7,871 bases of DNA from Betaproteobacteria bacterium (lineage in GTDB: Bacteria; Pseudomonadota; Gammaproteobacteria; Burkholderiales; Burkholderiaceae_C). The notes below the pieces were generated by a model. It did not search any database. It was given only the letters and a program-made list of their open reading frames with translations, and was not told where the DNA came from. The stretch is from positions 1 through 7,871 of the forward strand of contig RFTR01000092.1 in assembly GCA_009923345.1 (NCBI GenBank), written 5' to 3'. The translations under genes and the position numbers were made by a program. Shown piece by piece: positions 1-6,107 of this stretch; position 1 is the stretch's first letter; every line of letters begins with the position of its first letter.

Positions 1-180
1 TTCACGCCTGGCGATGATTTTTATGAAGCGTTGATTGACACGCATCGCGATTTGACGGACGAGCAAAGCGCGCTGGTCAATGCCAAACTGATTTTGTTGC
101 TCAGCAACCATATTGGTGATATCAAAATATTGCGCGAAGCCATGGCGCTCGCGCGTGCAGATATCGCTCCCAACGCATAA
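1..180 (+). CDS. DUF2783-type small protein, C-terminal part (5' end outside window)
   Basis: The open frame enters from the left edge and ends with TAA at 178-180, leaving 59 residues. The visible part contains an FYEALIDTHRDL segment, then a NAKLILLLSNHIGD helix and a LREAMALARA tail. This pattern matches what I remember of the DUF2783 family, small helical proteins of unknown function often found in Burkholderiales beside FAD-dependent oxidoreductases and VOC proteins. DUF2783 proteins are short, so probably only a few N-terminal residues are missing. The gap to the downstream VOC gene is 20 bp, so the two are probably co-transcribed. The family call is from memory of the sequence pattern. 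No function can be assigned. Confidence 0.7.
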   Translation, partial: FTPGDDFYEALIDTHRDLTDEQSALVNAKLILLLSNHIGDIKILREAMALARADIAPNA

Positions 181-189
181 ACCCATTTC

Positions 190-195
190 AGGAGA
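190..195 (+). promoter_or_regulatory. Ribosome binding site of the VOC gene
   Basis: AGGAGA sits 5 nt before the ATG at 201 and fixes the start. It lies in the 20-bp gap after the DUF2783 stop codon, consistent with translation from a shared message. Confidence 0.75.
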
Positions 196-200
196 ACCCT

Positions 201-734
201 ATGAAAGTCAATCGCATCCACCACGTGGCCTACCGTTGCATAGACGCCAAAAAAACGGTGGATTGGTATGTCAAACATCTGAATATGGATTTTGTGCTGG
301 CGATTGCAGAAGACTTGGTTCCCAGTACCAAAGCGCCTGACCCCTATATGCATGTTTTTTTAGATGCTGGCCACGGAAATGTATTGGCATTTTTTGAGTT
401 GCCGACTGCACCTGCCATGGGGCGCGATACCAATACGCCAGACTGGGTGCAGCATATTGCTTTCAAGGTAGACAGCCTAGAAGAACTAGAGGCCGCCAAA
501 GCACGCTTACAAGCCAGCGGCATCGACGTGATTGGCGTGACCGATCACACCATCTTCAAATCCATTTATTTCTTCGACCCAAACGGCCATCGCTTAGAAC
601 TAGCATGCGACACCGCTACAACCGAAATGCAAGAAAAACTAGATGCAGTGAAATGGGACATGCTAGAGGAGTGGAGCCAAACCCGTCGCGCACCCAAACA
701 TGCCGCGTGGATGCATGAGAAAGAGTTCCATTAA
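201..734 (+). CDS. VOC family (glyoxalase/dioxygenase fold) metalloprotein
   Basis: This 177-residue protein has the two beta-alpha-beta-beta-beta modules of the vicinal oxygen chelate superfamily. The first module starts with IHHVAYRC (residues 6-13) and ends at LAFFEL (62-67). The second starts at WVQHIAFKV (82-90) and ends at FDPNGHRLEL (125-134). Likely metal ligands are H8, E66, H85 and E133, the usual spacing for this fold. The C-terminal 40 residues are helical and charged and lie outside the core fold. The start is supported by AGGAGA at 190-195, about 5 nt before the ATG. Members act as glyoxalases, dioxygenases or isomerases; the substrate cannot be read from the sequence. Pairing with DUF2783 hints at an aromatic or fatty-acid catabolic setting, which is inference. 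The TAA stop (732-734) lies inside a palindromic repeat. Confidence 0.85.
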   Translation: MKVNRIHHVAYRCIDAKKTVDWYVKHLNMDFVLAIAEDLVPSTKAPDPYMHVFLDAGHGNVLAFFELPTAPAMGRDTNTPDWVQHIAFKVDSLEELEAAKARLQASGIDVIGVTDHTIFKSIYFFDPNGHRLELACDTATTEMQEKLDAVKWDMLEEWSQTRRAPKHAAWMHEKEFH

Positions 735-755
735 TTGGGGTCAGATCCCAATTAA
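731..755 (+). repeat. 25-bp palindromic GGGGTCAGA repeat, copy A
   Basis: Arms TTAATTGGG (731-739) and CCCAATTAA (747-755) are perfect inverted repeats around a 7-nt centre, GTCAGAT. The copy differs by one base from the inverse of copy D and by two from copies B and C. It fills the space between two convergent genes: the VOC stop codon is inside its left arm, and the nth stop begins 2 bp after its right arm. It might act as a weak bidirectional terminator, but the stem is AT-rich and no long T-run follows. Confidence 0.85.
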
Positions 756-756
756 T

Positions 757-1392
757 TTATAAACTTGTTTTGGGTTTGAATCCGCAAAATTCTGAAACCC
801 CACATTCCCAGCAACGCGGCGTGCGAGCTTGGCAAACATAGCGGCCGTGCAAGATCAACCAGTGGTGGGCATCAACTAAATATTTTTTTGGAATGCGCTT
901 GAGTAATTGCATTTCGACGGCGAAAGGTGTTTTGCCTTTGGCTAACCCGGTACGGTTTCCAACTCGAAAGATATGTGTGTCAACCGCCATCGTTGGTTCG
1001 CCATATGCCACGTTCAACACCACATTGGCAGTCTTGCGTCCAACGCCTGGTAAAGCTTCAAGAGATTCGCGGTTTAGTGGTACTTTTCCTTCATATTGAT
1101 TTACCAAAATGCGGCATGTCTCCATTAGATGGCGAGCCTTGCTTCTAAATAAACCTATAGTTTTTATATAGCCTTCAAGCACATCAATGCCAAGCCCAAT
1201 GATTTGCTGCGGTGTGTTCGCAATAGGAAACAAGCGTCGCGTTGCCCTATTAACCCCCACATCCGTAGCCTGCGCACTCAGCAGCACCGCTGCAAGTAAC
1301 TCAAACACACTGGTATATTCCAACTCTGTATTGGGCTGCGGATTCGCCGCATAAAGCGTCGCAAAAAACGGTTCAATGTGTTCTTTTTTCAT
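757..1392 (-). CDS. nth: Endonuclease III (DNA glycosylase/AP lyase)
   Basis: Nth removes oxidised pyrimidines from DNA and cleaves the abasic strand in base excision repair. The protein is 211 residues, the same length as E. coli Nth, and aligns along its whole length by eye. Visible landmarks are LLSAQATD (37-44), the helix-hairpin-helix LPGVGRKTANVVL with catalytic K120, the VDTHIFRV motif with catalytic D138, and the [4Fe-4S] ligands C187, C194, C197 and C203 in the usual C-x6-C-x2-C-x5-C spacing. All key residues are present. The start is set by length and by alignment to E. coli; no strong Shine-Dalgarno is visible upstream. The gene stands alone, convergent with the VOC gene and divergent from the aminotransferase, with palindromic repeats on both sides. 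Confidence 0.97.
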   Translation of the reverse strand: MKKEHIEPFFATLYAANPQPNTELEYTSVFELLAAVLLSAQATDVGVNRATRRLFPIANTPQQIIGLGIDVLEGYIKTIGLFRSKARHLMETCRILVNQYEGKVPLNRESLEALPGVGRKTANVVLNVAYGEPTMAVDTHIFRVGNRTGLAKGKTPFAVEMQLLKRIPKKYLVDAHHWLILHGRYVCQARTPRCWECGVSEFCGFKPKTSL

Positions 1393-1444
1393 TTTGCTAG
1401 TTTAGGTTGGTTGAGTAATTGGTTGATTGGGTCAGGTTAATTGA

Positions 1445-1526
1445 GTTAATTGAATTTAATTGGGGTCAGAACCCGATTAATTTAATCAATTTAATCGGGT
1501 TCTGACCCCAATTAAATTCAATTAAC
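1445..1526. repeat. Perfect 36-bp inverted repeat (copies B and C, head to head)
   Basis: Positions 1445-1480 are the exact reverse complement of 1491-1526, separated by 10 bp (1481-1490). Each arm contains one 25-bp GGGGTCAGA unit: copy B at 1456-1480 in plus orientation and copy C at 1491-1515 in minus orientation. Both carry the same CCCGATTAA variant arm. In RNA or single-stranded DNA this would form a long hairpin. It sits in the 199-bp divergent gap between nth and the aminotransferase. A degenerate half-copy (ATTGGGTCAGGTTAATT) lies just to the left, around 1425-1442. Confidence 0.9.
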
Positions 1527-1555
1527 CTACCAATTAGCACCAATAAGAAATTAAA

Positions 1556-1580
1556 TTAATTGGGTTCTGACCCCAATTAA
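1556..1580 (-). repeat. 25-bp palindromic GGGGTCAGA repeat, copy D
   Basis: Arms TTAATTGGG (1556-1564) and CCCAATTAA (1572-1580) flank the centre TTCTGAC. Read on the minus strand it is copy A with one base changed. Sequence beyond the core (GAGTTAATTG on the minus strand) also resembles the flank of copy B, so the mobile unit may be longer than 25 bp. It ends 11 bp before the aminotransferase ATG, where a ribosome binding site would be expected. Confidence 0.85.
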
Positions 1581-1591
1581 CTCAACTAACT

Positions 1592-2767
1592 ATGCAATTC
1601 GCTGACCGACTTAATAACGTTGAAACTTCTGCTATTCGTGAACTTTTTAAGTTGCTGGGTAAGCCCGGCATTATTAGTTTTGCGGGTGGATTTCCTGATA
1701 GCGCTATGTTTGACGTGGAGGGTATTCGCGAGGCTAGTGCGCTGGCTTTGTCTAAGGAGCCTGGTGCTGCTTTGCAATATGGTGCTACTGAAGGTTACAA
1801 CCCTTTGCGTGAACAACTGGCTTTGTTCATGGCGACTAAGGGGGTTAAAAATATCTCTCCAGAAGGATTGATTGTCACTACGGGCAGTCAACAAGCTTTA
1901 GACCTCGTGGCTAAGACTTTGCTAAACCCTGATGACATTGCTTTGGTAGAAGCGCCCACATTTTTAGCGACGATCCAATGTTTCCGTTTGTATGGACCCA
2001 AAGTGTTAGGCGTACCGATAGATGCGCATGGCGTGCAGGTCGACAAGCTGGAGGCCATGATTCAGCAGCATAAACCTAAGTTGGTCTACATCATTCCGAC
2101 GTTTGGTAACCCAAGTGGTGCTTTGTTGACCAAAGAGCGCCGTCTCAAATACAAAACTATCGTGATTGAAGACGACCCCTATGGCGATTTGTATTTTGGT
2201 GAAGCTCCGCCACCTTCTATGTTGGCTTTGAGCGACCAAGTACCCGGAAGCCGCGATTGGTTGGTGCATTGCGGGTCTTTGAGCAAAGTACTCTCACCCG
2301 GTTTGCGTGTAGGCTGGATGGTGGCGCCACCCGATTTATTGGCACGCGCCACGATGTGCAAGCAATTTAGCGATGCGCACACGTCTACATTTGCACAAGC
2401 CACCGCTGCGCAGTATCTGTTGTCGGGCCGTATGCCCGCCACGCTCAATAAAGTTCGCAGTGTGTATGCCGAACGCGCACAAGCCATGGACCAAGCTTTG
2501 CAGCGCGAATTGGGCGACGCCTTGGCTTACACAGCGCCGCAAGGCGGTTTGTTTTTCTGGGCGAACCTCACTGGCACAAACGGTGCCGTGAAAGACGGCA
2601 ATGCATTCGCCAAAAGCGCGATTGAAAAAGGCGTGGCCTTTGTGCCGGGCGCACCGTTCTTTGCGAATGACCCAGACTTATCCTCCATTCGATTGAGTTT
2701 TGCGACGGCTGATTTAGCAAAAATAGAAGAAGGAATTACAAGGTTAGGGCAAGCTTTAAAAGCTTAA
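1592..2767 (+). CDS. PLP-dependent aminotransferase, class I/II (2-aminoadipate aminotransferase-like)
   Basis: This 391-residue fold-type I aminotransferase moves amino groups between amino acids and 2-oxoacids in the cytoplasm. Visible residues are TTGSQQALDL (96-105) for the phosphate site, N173 in FGNPSG, D194 and Y197 in EDDPYG, the Schiff-base lysine K232 in GSLSKVLSPGLRVGW, and the carboxylate-binding R367 in SIRLSF. The best family match is the LysN/2-aminoadipate-like group; the substrate is unproven. The N-terminus (VETSAIRELFKLLGKPGIISFAGGFP) reads like relatives from their first residues, which supports the ATG despite no visible Shine-Dalgarno. Between KERR (181-184) and IEDD (192-195) the helix is about 7 residues shorter than I expect for the family, possibly a small in-frame deletion. 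The gene end overlaps the gcvP end on the opposite strand. Confidence 0.88.
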   Translation: MQFADRLNNVETSAIRELFKLLGKPGIISFAGGFPDSAMFDVEGIREASALALSKEPGAALQYGATEGYNPLREQLALFMATKGVKNISPEGLIVTTGSQQALDLVAKTLLNPDDIALVEAPTFLATIQCFRLYGPKVLGVPIDAHGVQVDKLEAMIQQHKPKLVYIIPTFGNPSGALLTKERRLKYKTIVIEDDPYGDLYFGEAPPPSMLALSDQVPGSRDWLVHCGSLSKVLSPGLRVGWMVAPPDLLARATMCKQFSDAHTSTFAQATAAQYLLSGRMPATLNKVRSVYAERAQAMDQALQRELGDALAYTAPQGGLFFWANLTGTNGAVKDGNAFAKSAIEKGVAFVPGAPFFANDPDLSSIRLSFATADLAKIEEGITRLGQALKA

Positions 2768-4128
2768 GACTTGTAGTCTTCCACCGGCAAACAACTACAA
2801 AACAAATTGCGGTCTCCATAGACGTTGTCTACACGCCCCACCGTAGGCCAATATTTTTGTTGCTTCAAACTAGGTAGTGCAAAAGCAGCGCGTTCTCTGC
2901 TGTAGGGATGCGACCAATCATCTGCAGTCACGCTAGCAGCTGTATGCGGTGCATGCTTTAGCGGATTGTTGTCCTGCGACCAAGTACCGTTTTCAATCAA
3001 ACGAATTTCATCACGTATCGCAATCATGGCCTCTATGAAGCGATCTAGTTCAGCCAAGGTTTCGCTCTCGGTAGGCTCCACCATCAAAGTGCCGGGCACT
3101 GGAAAACTCAAAGTCGGGGCATGAAAGCCATAGTCCATTAAGCGCTTGGCAACGTCTTCTGCAGAAACGCCCGTTGCATCTTTCAATGGACGCACATCCA
3201 ATATGCATTCGTGTGCCACATGACCTTCGGCGCTGGCGTACAAAGTAGGGTAGTGGCCTTTCAACCTTGAGCTGATGTAGTTAGCCGAGAGAATCGCGGT
3301 CTCAGTCGCATGTTGCAAACCTTCAGCGCCCATCATGCGGCAATACATCCAACTGATGGGCAACACTGCAGCGTTGCCTAAAGGTGCTGCAGACACCGCA
3401 CCCACACCGTTCACCGCAACACCTGCTGTTGCGTGGCCAGGTAAGTAAGGCACCAAGTCTTCCACCACGCACACAGGACCGACACCAGGGCCACCGCCAC
3501 CGTGGGGAATGCAAAAGGTTTTGTGCAAATTCAGGTGACTCACATCGCCGCCGAATTCTCCGGGTGCTGCTACACCTACCAATGCGTTCATATTGGCACC
3601 GTCGACATAGACGCGCCCACCATGTTGGTGCACCAAAGCGCATAGCGCTTTTACCTGCGTCTCGAACACGCCATGTGTGCTGGGGTAGGTGATCATGACG
3701 GCCGCCAAATTTGCGCTGTGCGCTTCGCACTTGGCTTGCATGTCGGTCATGTCCACATTGCCTTGGTCGTCACACGCCACTACTACCACTTGCATACCCA
3801 CCATTTGTGCACTCGCTGGATTAGTGCCGTGCGCAGAGGCTGGAATCAAGCAGATATTGCGATGGCCTTGCCCTTTGGCTGCGTGGTAGGCACGAATCAC
3901 CAACAAGCCTGCATATTCACCTTGGCTACCTGCATTCGGTTGCAAGCTAATGCCTGCATAGCCTGTGGCTTGGCATAACCAAGCACGCAATTGTTCATCT
4001 AGCAATTTAAAGCCTTGCAACTGGTCTGCAGGTGCAAAAGGATGGGGTTGTGCAAACTCAGGCCAGGTGATGGGAATCATCTCGCTGGTGGCATTGAGCT
4101 TCATGGTGCAACTGCCTAACGGAATCAT
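2764..4128 (-). CDS. gcvP: GcvP C-terminal half carrying the PLP lysine (frameshifted fragment)
   Basis: Counting from the first in-frame ATG this frame gives 454 residues. It holds the conserved MIPLGSCTMKLNAT start (1-14), the PASAHGTNPAS loop (96-106), DGANMNA (176-182), the PLP-binding lysine K203 in HLNLHKTFCIPHGGGGPG, FHAPT and the C-terminal DRNLFCSC. Homology begins seven codons before this ATG, at 4149, and no Shine-Dalgarno precedes it, so the ATG is probably an internal methionine of the intact protein and not a true start. It overlaps the other frame by 71 bp. A natural two-chain P-protein (GcvPA/GcvPB type) splits near the same point but would have its own start site. Confidence 0.78.
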   Translation of the reverse strand: MIPLGSCTMKLNATSEMIPITWPEFAQPHPFAPADQLQGFKLLDEQLRAWLCQATGYAGISLQPNAGSQGEYAGLLVIRAYHAAKGQGHRNICLIPASAHGTNPASAQMVGMQVVVVACDDQGNVDMTDMQAKCEAHSANLAAVMITYPSTHGVFETQVKALCALVHQHGGRVYVDGANMNALVGVAAPGEFGGDVSHLNLHKTFCIPHGGGGPGVGPVCVVEDLVPYLPGHATAGVAVNGVGAVSAAPLGNAAVLPISWMYCRMMGAEGLQHATETAILSANYISSRLKGHYPTLYASAEGHVAHECILDVRPLKDATGVSAEDVAKRLMDYGFHAPTLSFPVPGTLMVEPTESETLAELDRFIEAMIAIRDEIRLIENGTWSQDNNPLKHAPHTAASVTADDWSHPYSRERAAFALPSLKQQKYWPTVGRVDNVYGDRNLFCSCLPVEDYKS

Positions 4129-5635
4129 GCTGCGGTCGAGCGCTAAGTCTGCGCAGCATGCCAGTCTCGCTATGGTGAGCGTTGAAAACAGGGTGGGTGA
4201 GATAAGCGCTGGTGCGCTGTAAATTATTAGGAATGAGACTGGCTAAGCCGGGCTCGAACGTTGACCACTCTGGTAACTTGGCGCCAGCATTCGCATTCGC
4301 ATTCCCAAAAATTTCCCAAAGCTTTGTGATGTCTGCACGGCTAGTAGTCTCGTCCAACGAGATACCTAATTTATCTTTGCCAATTAAGCGCAGATTCATC
4401 CCAGCAGCGCGCGCTTGTTGGGCGACGCTTTCAGTACGCGCACCTGATAAAACCACCAAAGTGTCAAACGCATATTCATGTTGCAACTGGCAACCCAATT
4501 CTTTCAAGCCACGCGCCAAAACGGCCGTATAGGTGGCAACGCGTTCAGCAATACGACGTAAACCTTGTGGCCCGTGATACACCGCATACATGCTGGCAAC
4601 AACTGCTGGCAAAACTTGCGCAGTACAAATATTAGAGGTGGCTTTTTCACGCCGAATATGCTGTTCGCGTGTTTGCAATGCGAGTCGGTAAGAAGGGTTG
4701 CCATGCGTGTCGATGCTGACGCCGACCAAGCGACCGGGCATGGAGCGTTTATATTCGTCTTTGCACGCCAGATACGCTGCGTGAGGACCACCAGCACCCA
4801 TCGGCATTCCAAACCGTTGGGTGTTACCCACCACAATGTCCGCGCCCAATTCACCCGGAGGTGTGAGCAAGGTTAAGGCTAAAAGATCCGCCGCCATGAT
4901 GACCAAACCACCTTTGGCCTTGTAAGCGTTGATTAGCTCTTGGTAAGACGCAACTTCGCCATCGACGCCAGGATATTGCAACAGCAGCGCAAAGCTCGCG
5001 TGTTGCAAGGCCTCAGAACTCGACCCCACTTTGACCTGAAGACCCAAGGGCTCAGCACGTGTTTGGATGACCTCAATCGTTTGCGGCAGCACATTGTCTG
5101 CCACAAATAAAACAGTGGACTCAGACTTACCCACACGCAAAGCTAGTGTCATCGCTTCAGCCGCCGCCGTTGCTTCGTCGAGCATTGATGCATTGGAAAT
5201 CGGCATGGCCGTGAGGTCGCACACCATGGTTTGGAAATTCACCAAGGCTTCCATGCGGCCTTGGCTGATCTCGGCTTGGTAAGGCGTGTAAGCGGTGTAC
5301 CAAGCAGGGTTTTCAAGAATATTGCGCAAGATGACACCAGGGGTGTGCGTGCCGTAATAGCCTTGCCCGATAAAACTTTTGAACAATTGGTTTTTCTGTG
5401 CAATCTCTTTGAGTTCTTCTAATGCGGCGGCTTCCGTCACGGGCGCAGGCAATTGCATAGCTTGCCCGCGTGCAATGCTGCGTGGCACGATGCTGTCGAT
5501 CAACGCACGTCGCGAGGCTTGCCCCAAAACGTTCAGCATATGCGCCTCATCTGCATCACTCACGCCAATATGGCGCGCTATGAATTCATGGCTGTTTTCT
5601 AGTTCGTCCAAAGGTTTGGTGGATTGCATCAACAT
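4058..5635 (-). CDS. gcvP: GcvP N-terminal half (frameshifted fragment)
   Basis: This frame encodes 525 residues. Residues 1-495 match the N-terminal half of the P-protein: FIARHIG (18-24), GQGYYGTHTP (90-99), NPAWYTAYTPYQAEISQGR (109-127), SMLDEATAAAEAM (150-162), then the QTREQHIRREKATSNICT segment and LTHPVFNAHHSETGMLR. Residues 496-525 are out-of-frame readthrough with no homology. This half folds like an aminotransferase but lacks the PLP lysine, so it cannot act alone. The ATG at 5635 has only a weak purine stretch upstream; a second ATG two codons later is an alternative start. Confidence 0.8.
   Translation of the reverse strand: MLMQSTKPLDELENSHEFIARHIGVSDADEAHMLNVLGQASRRALIDSIVPRSIARGQAMQLPAPVTEAAALEELKEIAQKNQLFKSFIGQGYYGTHTPGVILRNILENPAWYTAYTPYQAEISQGRMEALVNFQTMVCDLTAMPISNASMLDEATAAAEAMTLALRVGKSESTVLFVADNVLPQTIEVIQTRAEPLGLQVKVGSSSEALQHASFALLLQYPGVDGEVASYQELINAYKAKGGLVIMAADLLALTLLTPPGELGADIVVGNTQRFGMPMGAGGPHAAYLACKDEYKRSMPGRLVGVSIDTHGNPSYRLALQTREQHIRREKATSNICTAQVLPAVVASMYAVYHGPQGLRRIAERVATYTAVLARGLKELGCQLQHEYAFDTLVVLSGARTESVAQQARAAGMNLRLIGKDKLGISLDETTSRADITKLWEIFGNANANAGAKLPEWSTFEPGLASLIPNNLQRTSAYLTHPVFNAHHSETGMLRRLSARPQHDSVRQLHHEAQCHQRDDSHHLA
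4126..4160 (-). repeat. 9-bp inverted repeat bracketing the gcvP frameshift
   Basis: On the minus strand CATGCTGCG (4160-4152) and CGCAGCATG (4134-4126) are perfect reverse complements with a 17-nt loop. The frame break (between 4151 and 4149) lies at the loop edge of the first arm, and the ATG of the C-terminal frame is inside the second arm. Hairpins of this kind favour slippage deletions during replication and can also confuse sequencing. Confidence 0.6.
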
Positions 5636-5709
5636 GGCGGGCCTGCTTGAGAGTGGGGGTTAAGGGATATGAGAATGAATGAACAAAAGGAAGCAGCAGT
5701 CAATAAAAA

Positions 5710-6075
5710 TCAAGCGATCAATTTGTTATAACTGGTCTCGTCCATCAAAGCGTCTAGCTGTGCAACGTCAGCCAGTTTGACTTTGAAGAACCAGCCTGCA
5801 CCTAGCGGGTCGGTGTTGGCAAGAGAAGGGTCATCAACTAAGGCTGTATTGACTTCGGTGACCTCACCAGAGACGGGCATATAGACATCTGCTGCTGCTT
5901 TAACAGACTCGACCACGCCAGCTACATCACCTTGCTTAAAAGTAGTGCCCACCTTGGGCAGTTCAACAAACACAACATCGCCCAAAGCATCTTGTGCGTG
6001 GTGGGTGATGCCAACCGTGGCCGCAGCGCCATCAGCTTGTACCCATTCGTGTTCTTGTGTGTATTTGAGTGACAT
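5710..6075 (-). CDS. gcvH: Glycine cleavage system H protein
   Basis: GcvH is the small lipoylated shuttle protein that receives the aminomethyl group from GcvP, presents it to GcvT, and is then reoxidised by lipoamide dehydrogenase (not in this window). The protein is 121 residues, usual for the family. Key features are HEWV near the start, the GDVVFVELP strand (32-40), the lipoyl lysine K59 in VESVKAAADVYMP, and DDPSLANTDPLGAGWFFK in the second half. AAAGGAAA about 6 nt before the ATG fixes the start. It lies 32 bp after gcvT and 74 bp before gcvP, in the common T-H-P order. It appears fully intact. Confidence 0.97.
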   Translation of the reverse strand: MSLKYTQEHEWVQADGAAATVGITHHAQDALGDVVFVELPKVGTTFKQGDVAGVVESVKAAADVYMPVSGEVTEVNTALVDDPSLANTDPLGAGWFFKVKLADVAQLDALMDETSYNKLIA

Positions 6076-6107
6076 GGTGTTTCCTTTGAAAGTAAAAGTG
6101 TTGAGGT

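Larger units (their letters stand above)
2764..5635 (-). pseudogene. gcvP: Glycine dehydrogenase (decarboxylating), P-protein, interrupted by a frameshift
   Basis: The P-protein decarboxylates glycine with pyridoxal phosphate and loads the aminomethyl group onto lipoyl-GcvH. Homology to the single-chain E. coli-type enzyme (about 957 residues) runs through the whole interval but changes frame. The first frame is good to residue 495 (codon 4153-4151, end of HHSETGMLR). Homology resumes in another frame at 4149 with DLALDRSMIPLGSCTMK. In relatives about 8 residues (24 nt) separate these points; here there is 1 nt, so about 23 nt are missing. The catalytic lysine lies after the break. The remaining sequence adds to about 956 residues and is otherwise well conserved, so the lesion is recent or an assembly error. 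It is the third gene of the operon, 74 bp after gcvH; its TAA overlaps the aminotransferase stop. Confidence 0.85.

Noticed and set aside
731..1580. CRISPR array from the repeated GGGGTCAGA units
   Set aside because: The units are palindromic, occur in both orientations, have irregular spacing (one gap spans nth) and there are no cas genes.
4140..4160. Programmed frameshift or translational bypass in gcvP
   Set aside because: No slippery heptamer is visible at the junction and coding residues are missing from the DNA compared with relatives, so a plain deletion or assembly error is simpler.
3323..4222. Open frames of 66-135 codons overlapping gcvP on both strands
   Set aside because: They lie within strongly conserved gcvP sequence, have no recognisable domains or ribosome sites, and are shadows of the real frame.
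2764..5635. A natural two-subunit P-protein (GcvPA/GcvPB)
   Set aside because: Both parts resemble the single-chain proteobacterial enzyme, the first has a 30-residue junk tail, homology of the second starts before its first ATG, and no ribosome site precedes that ATG.
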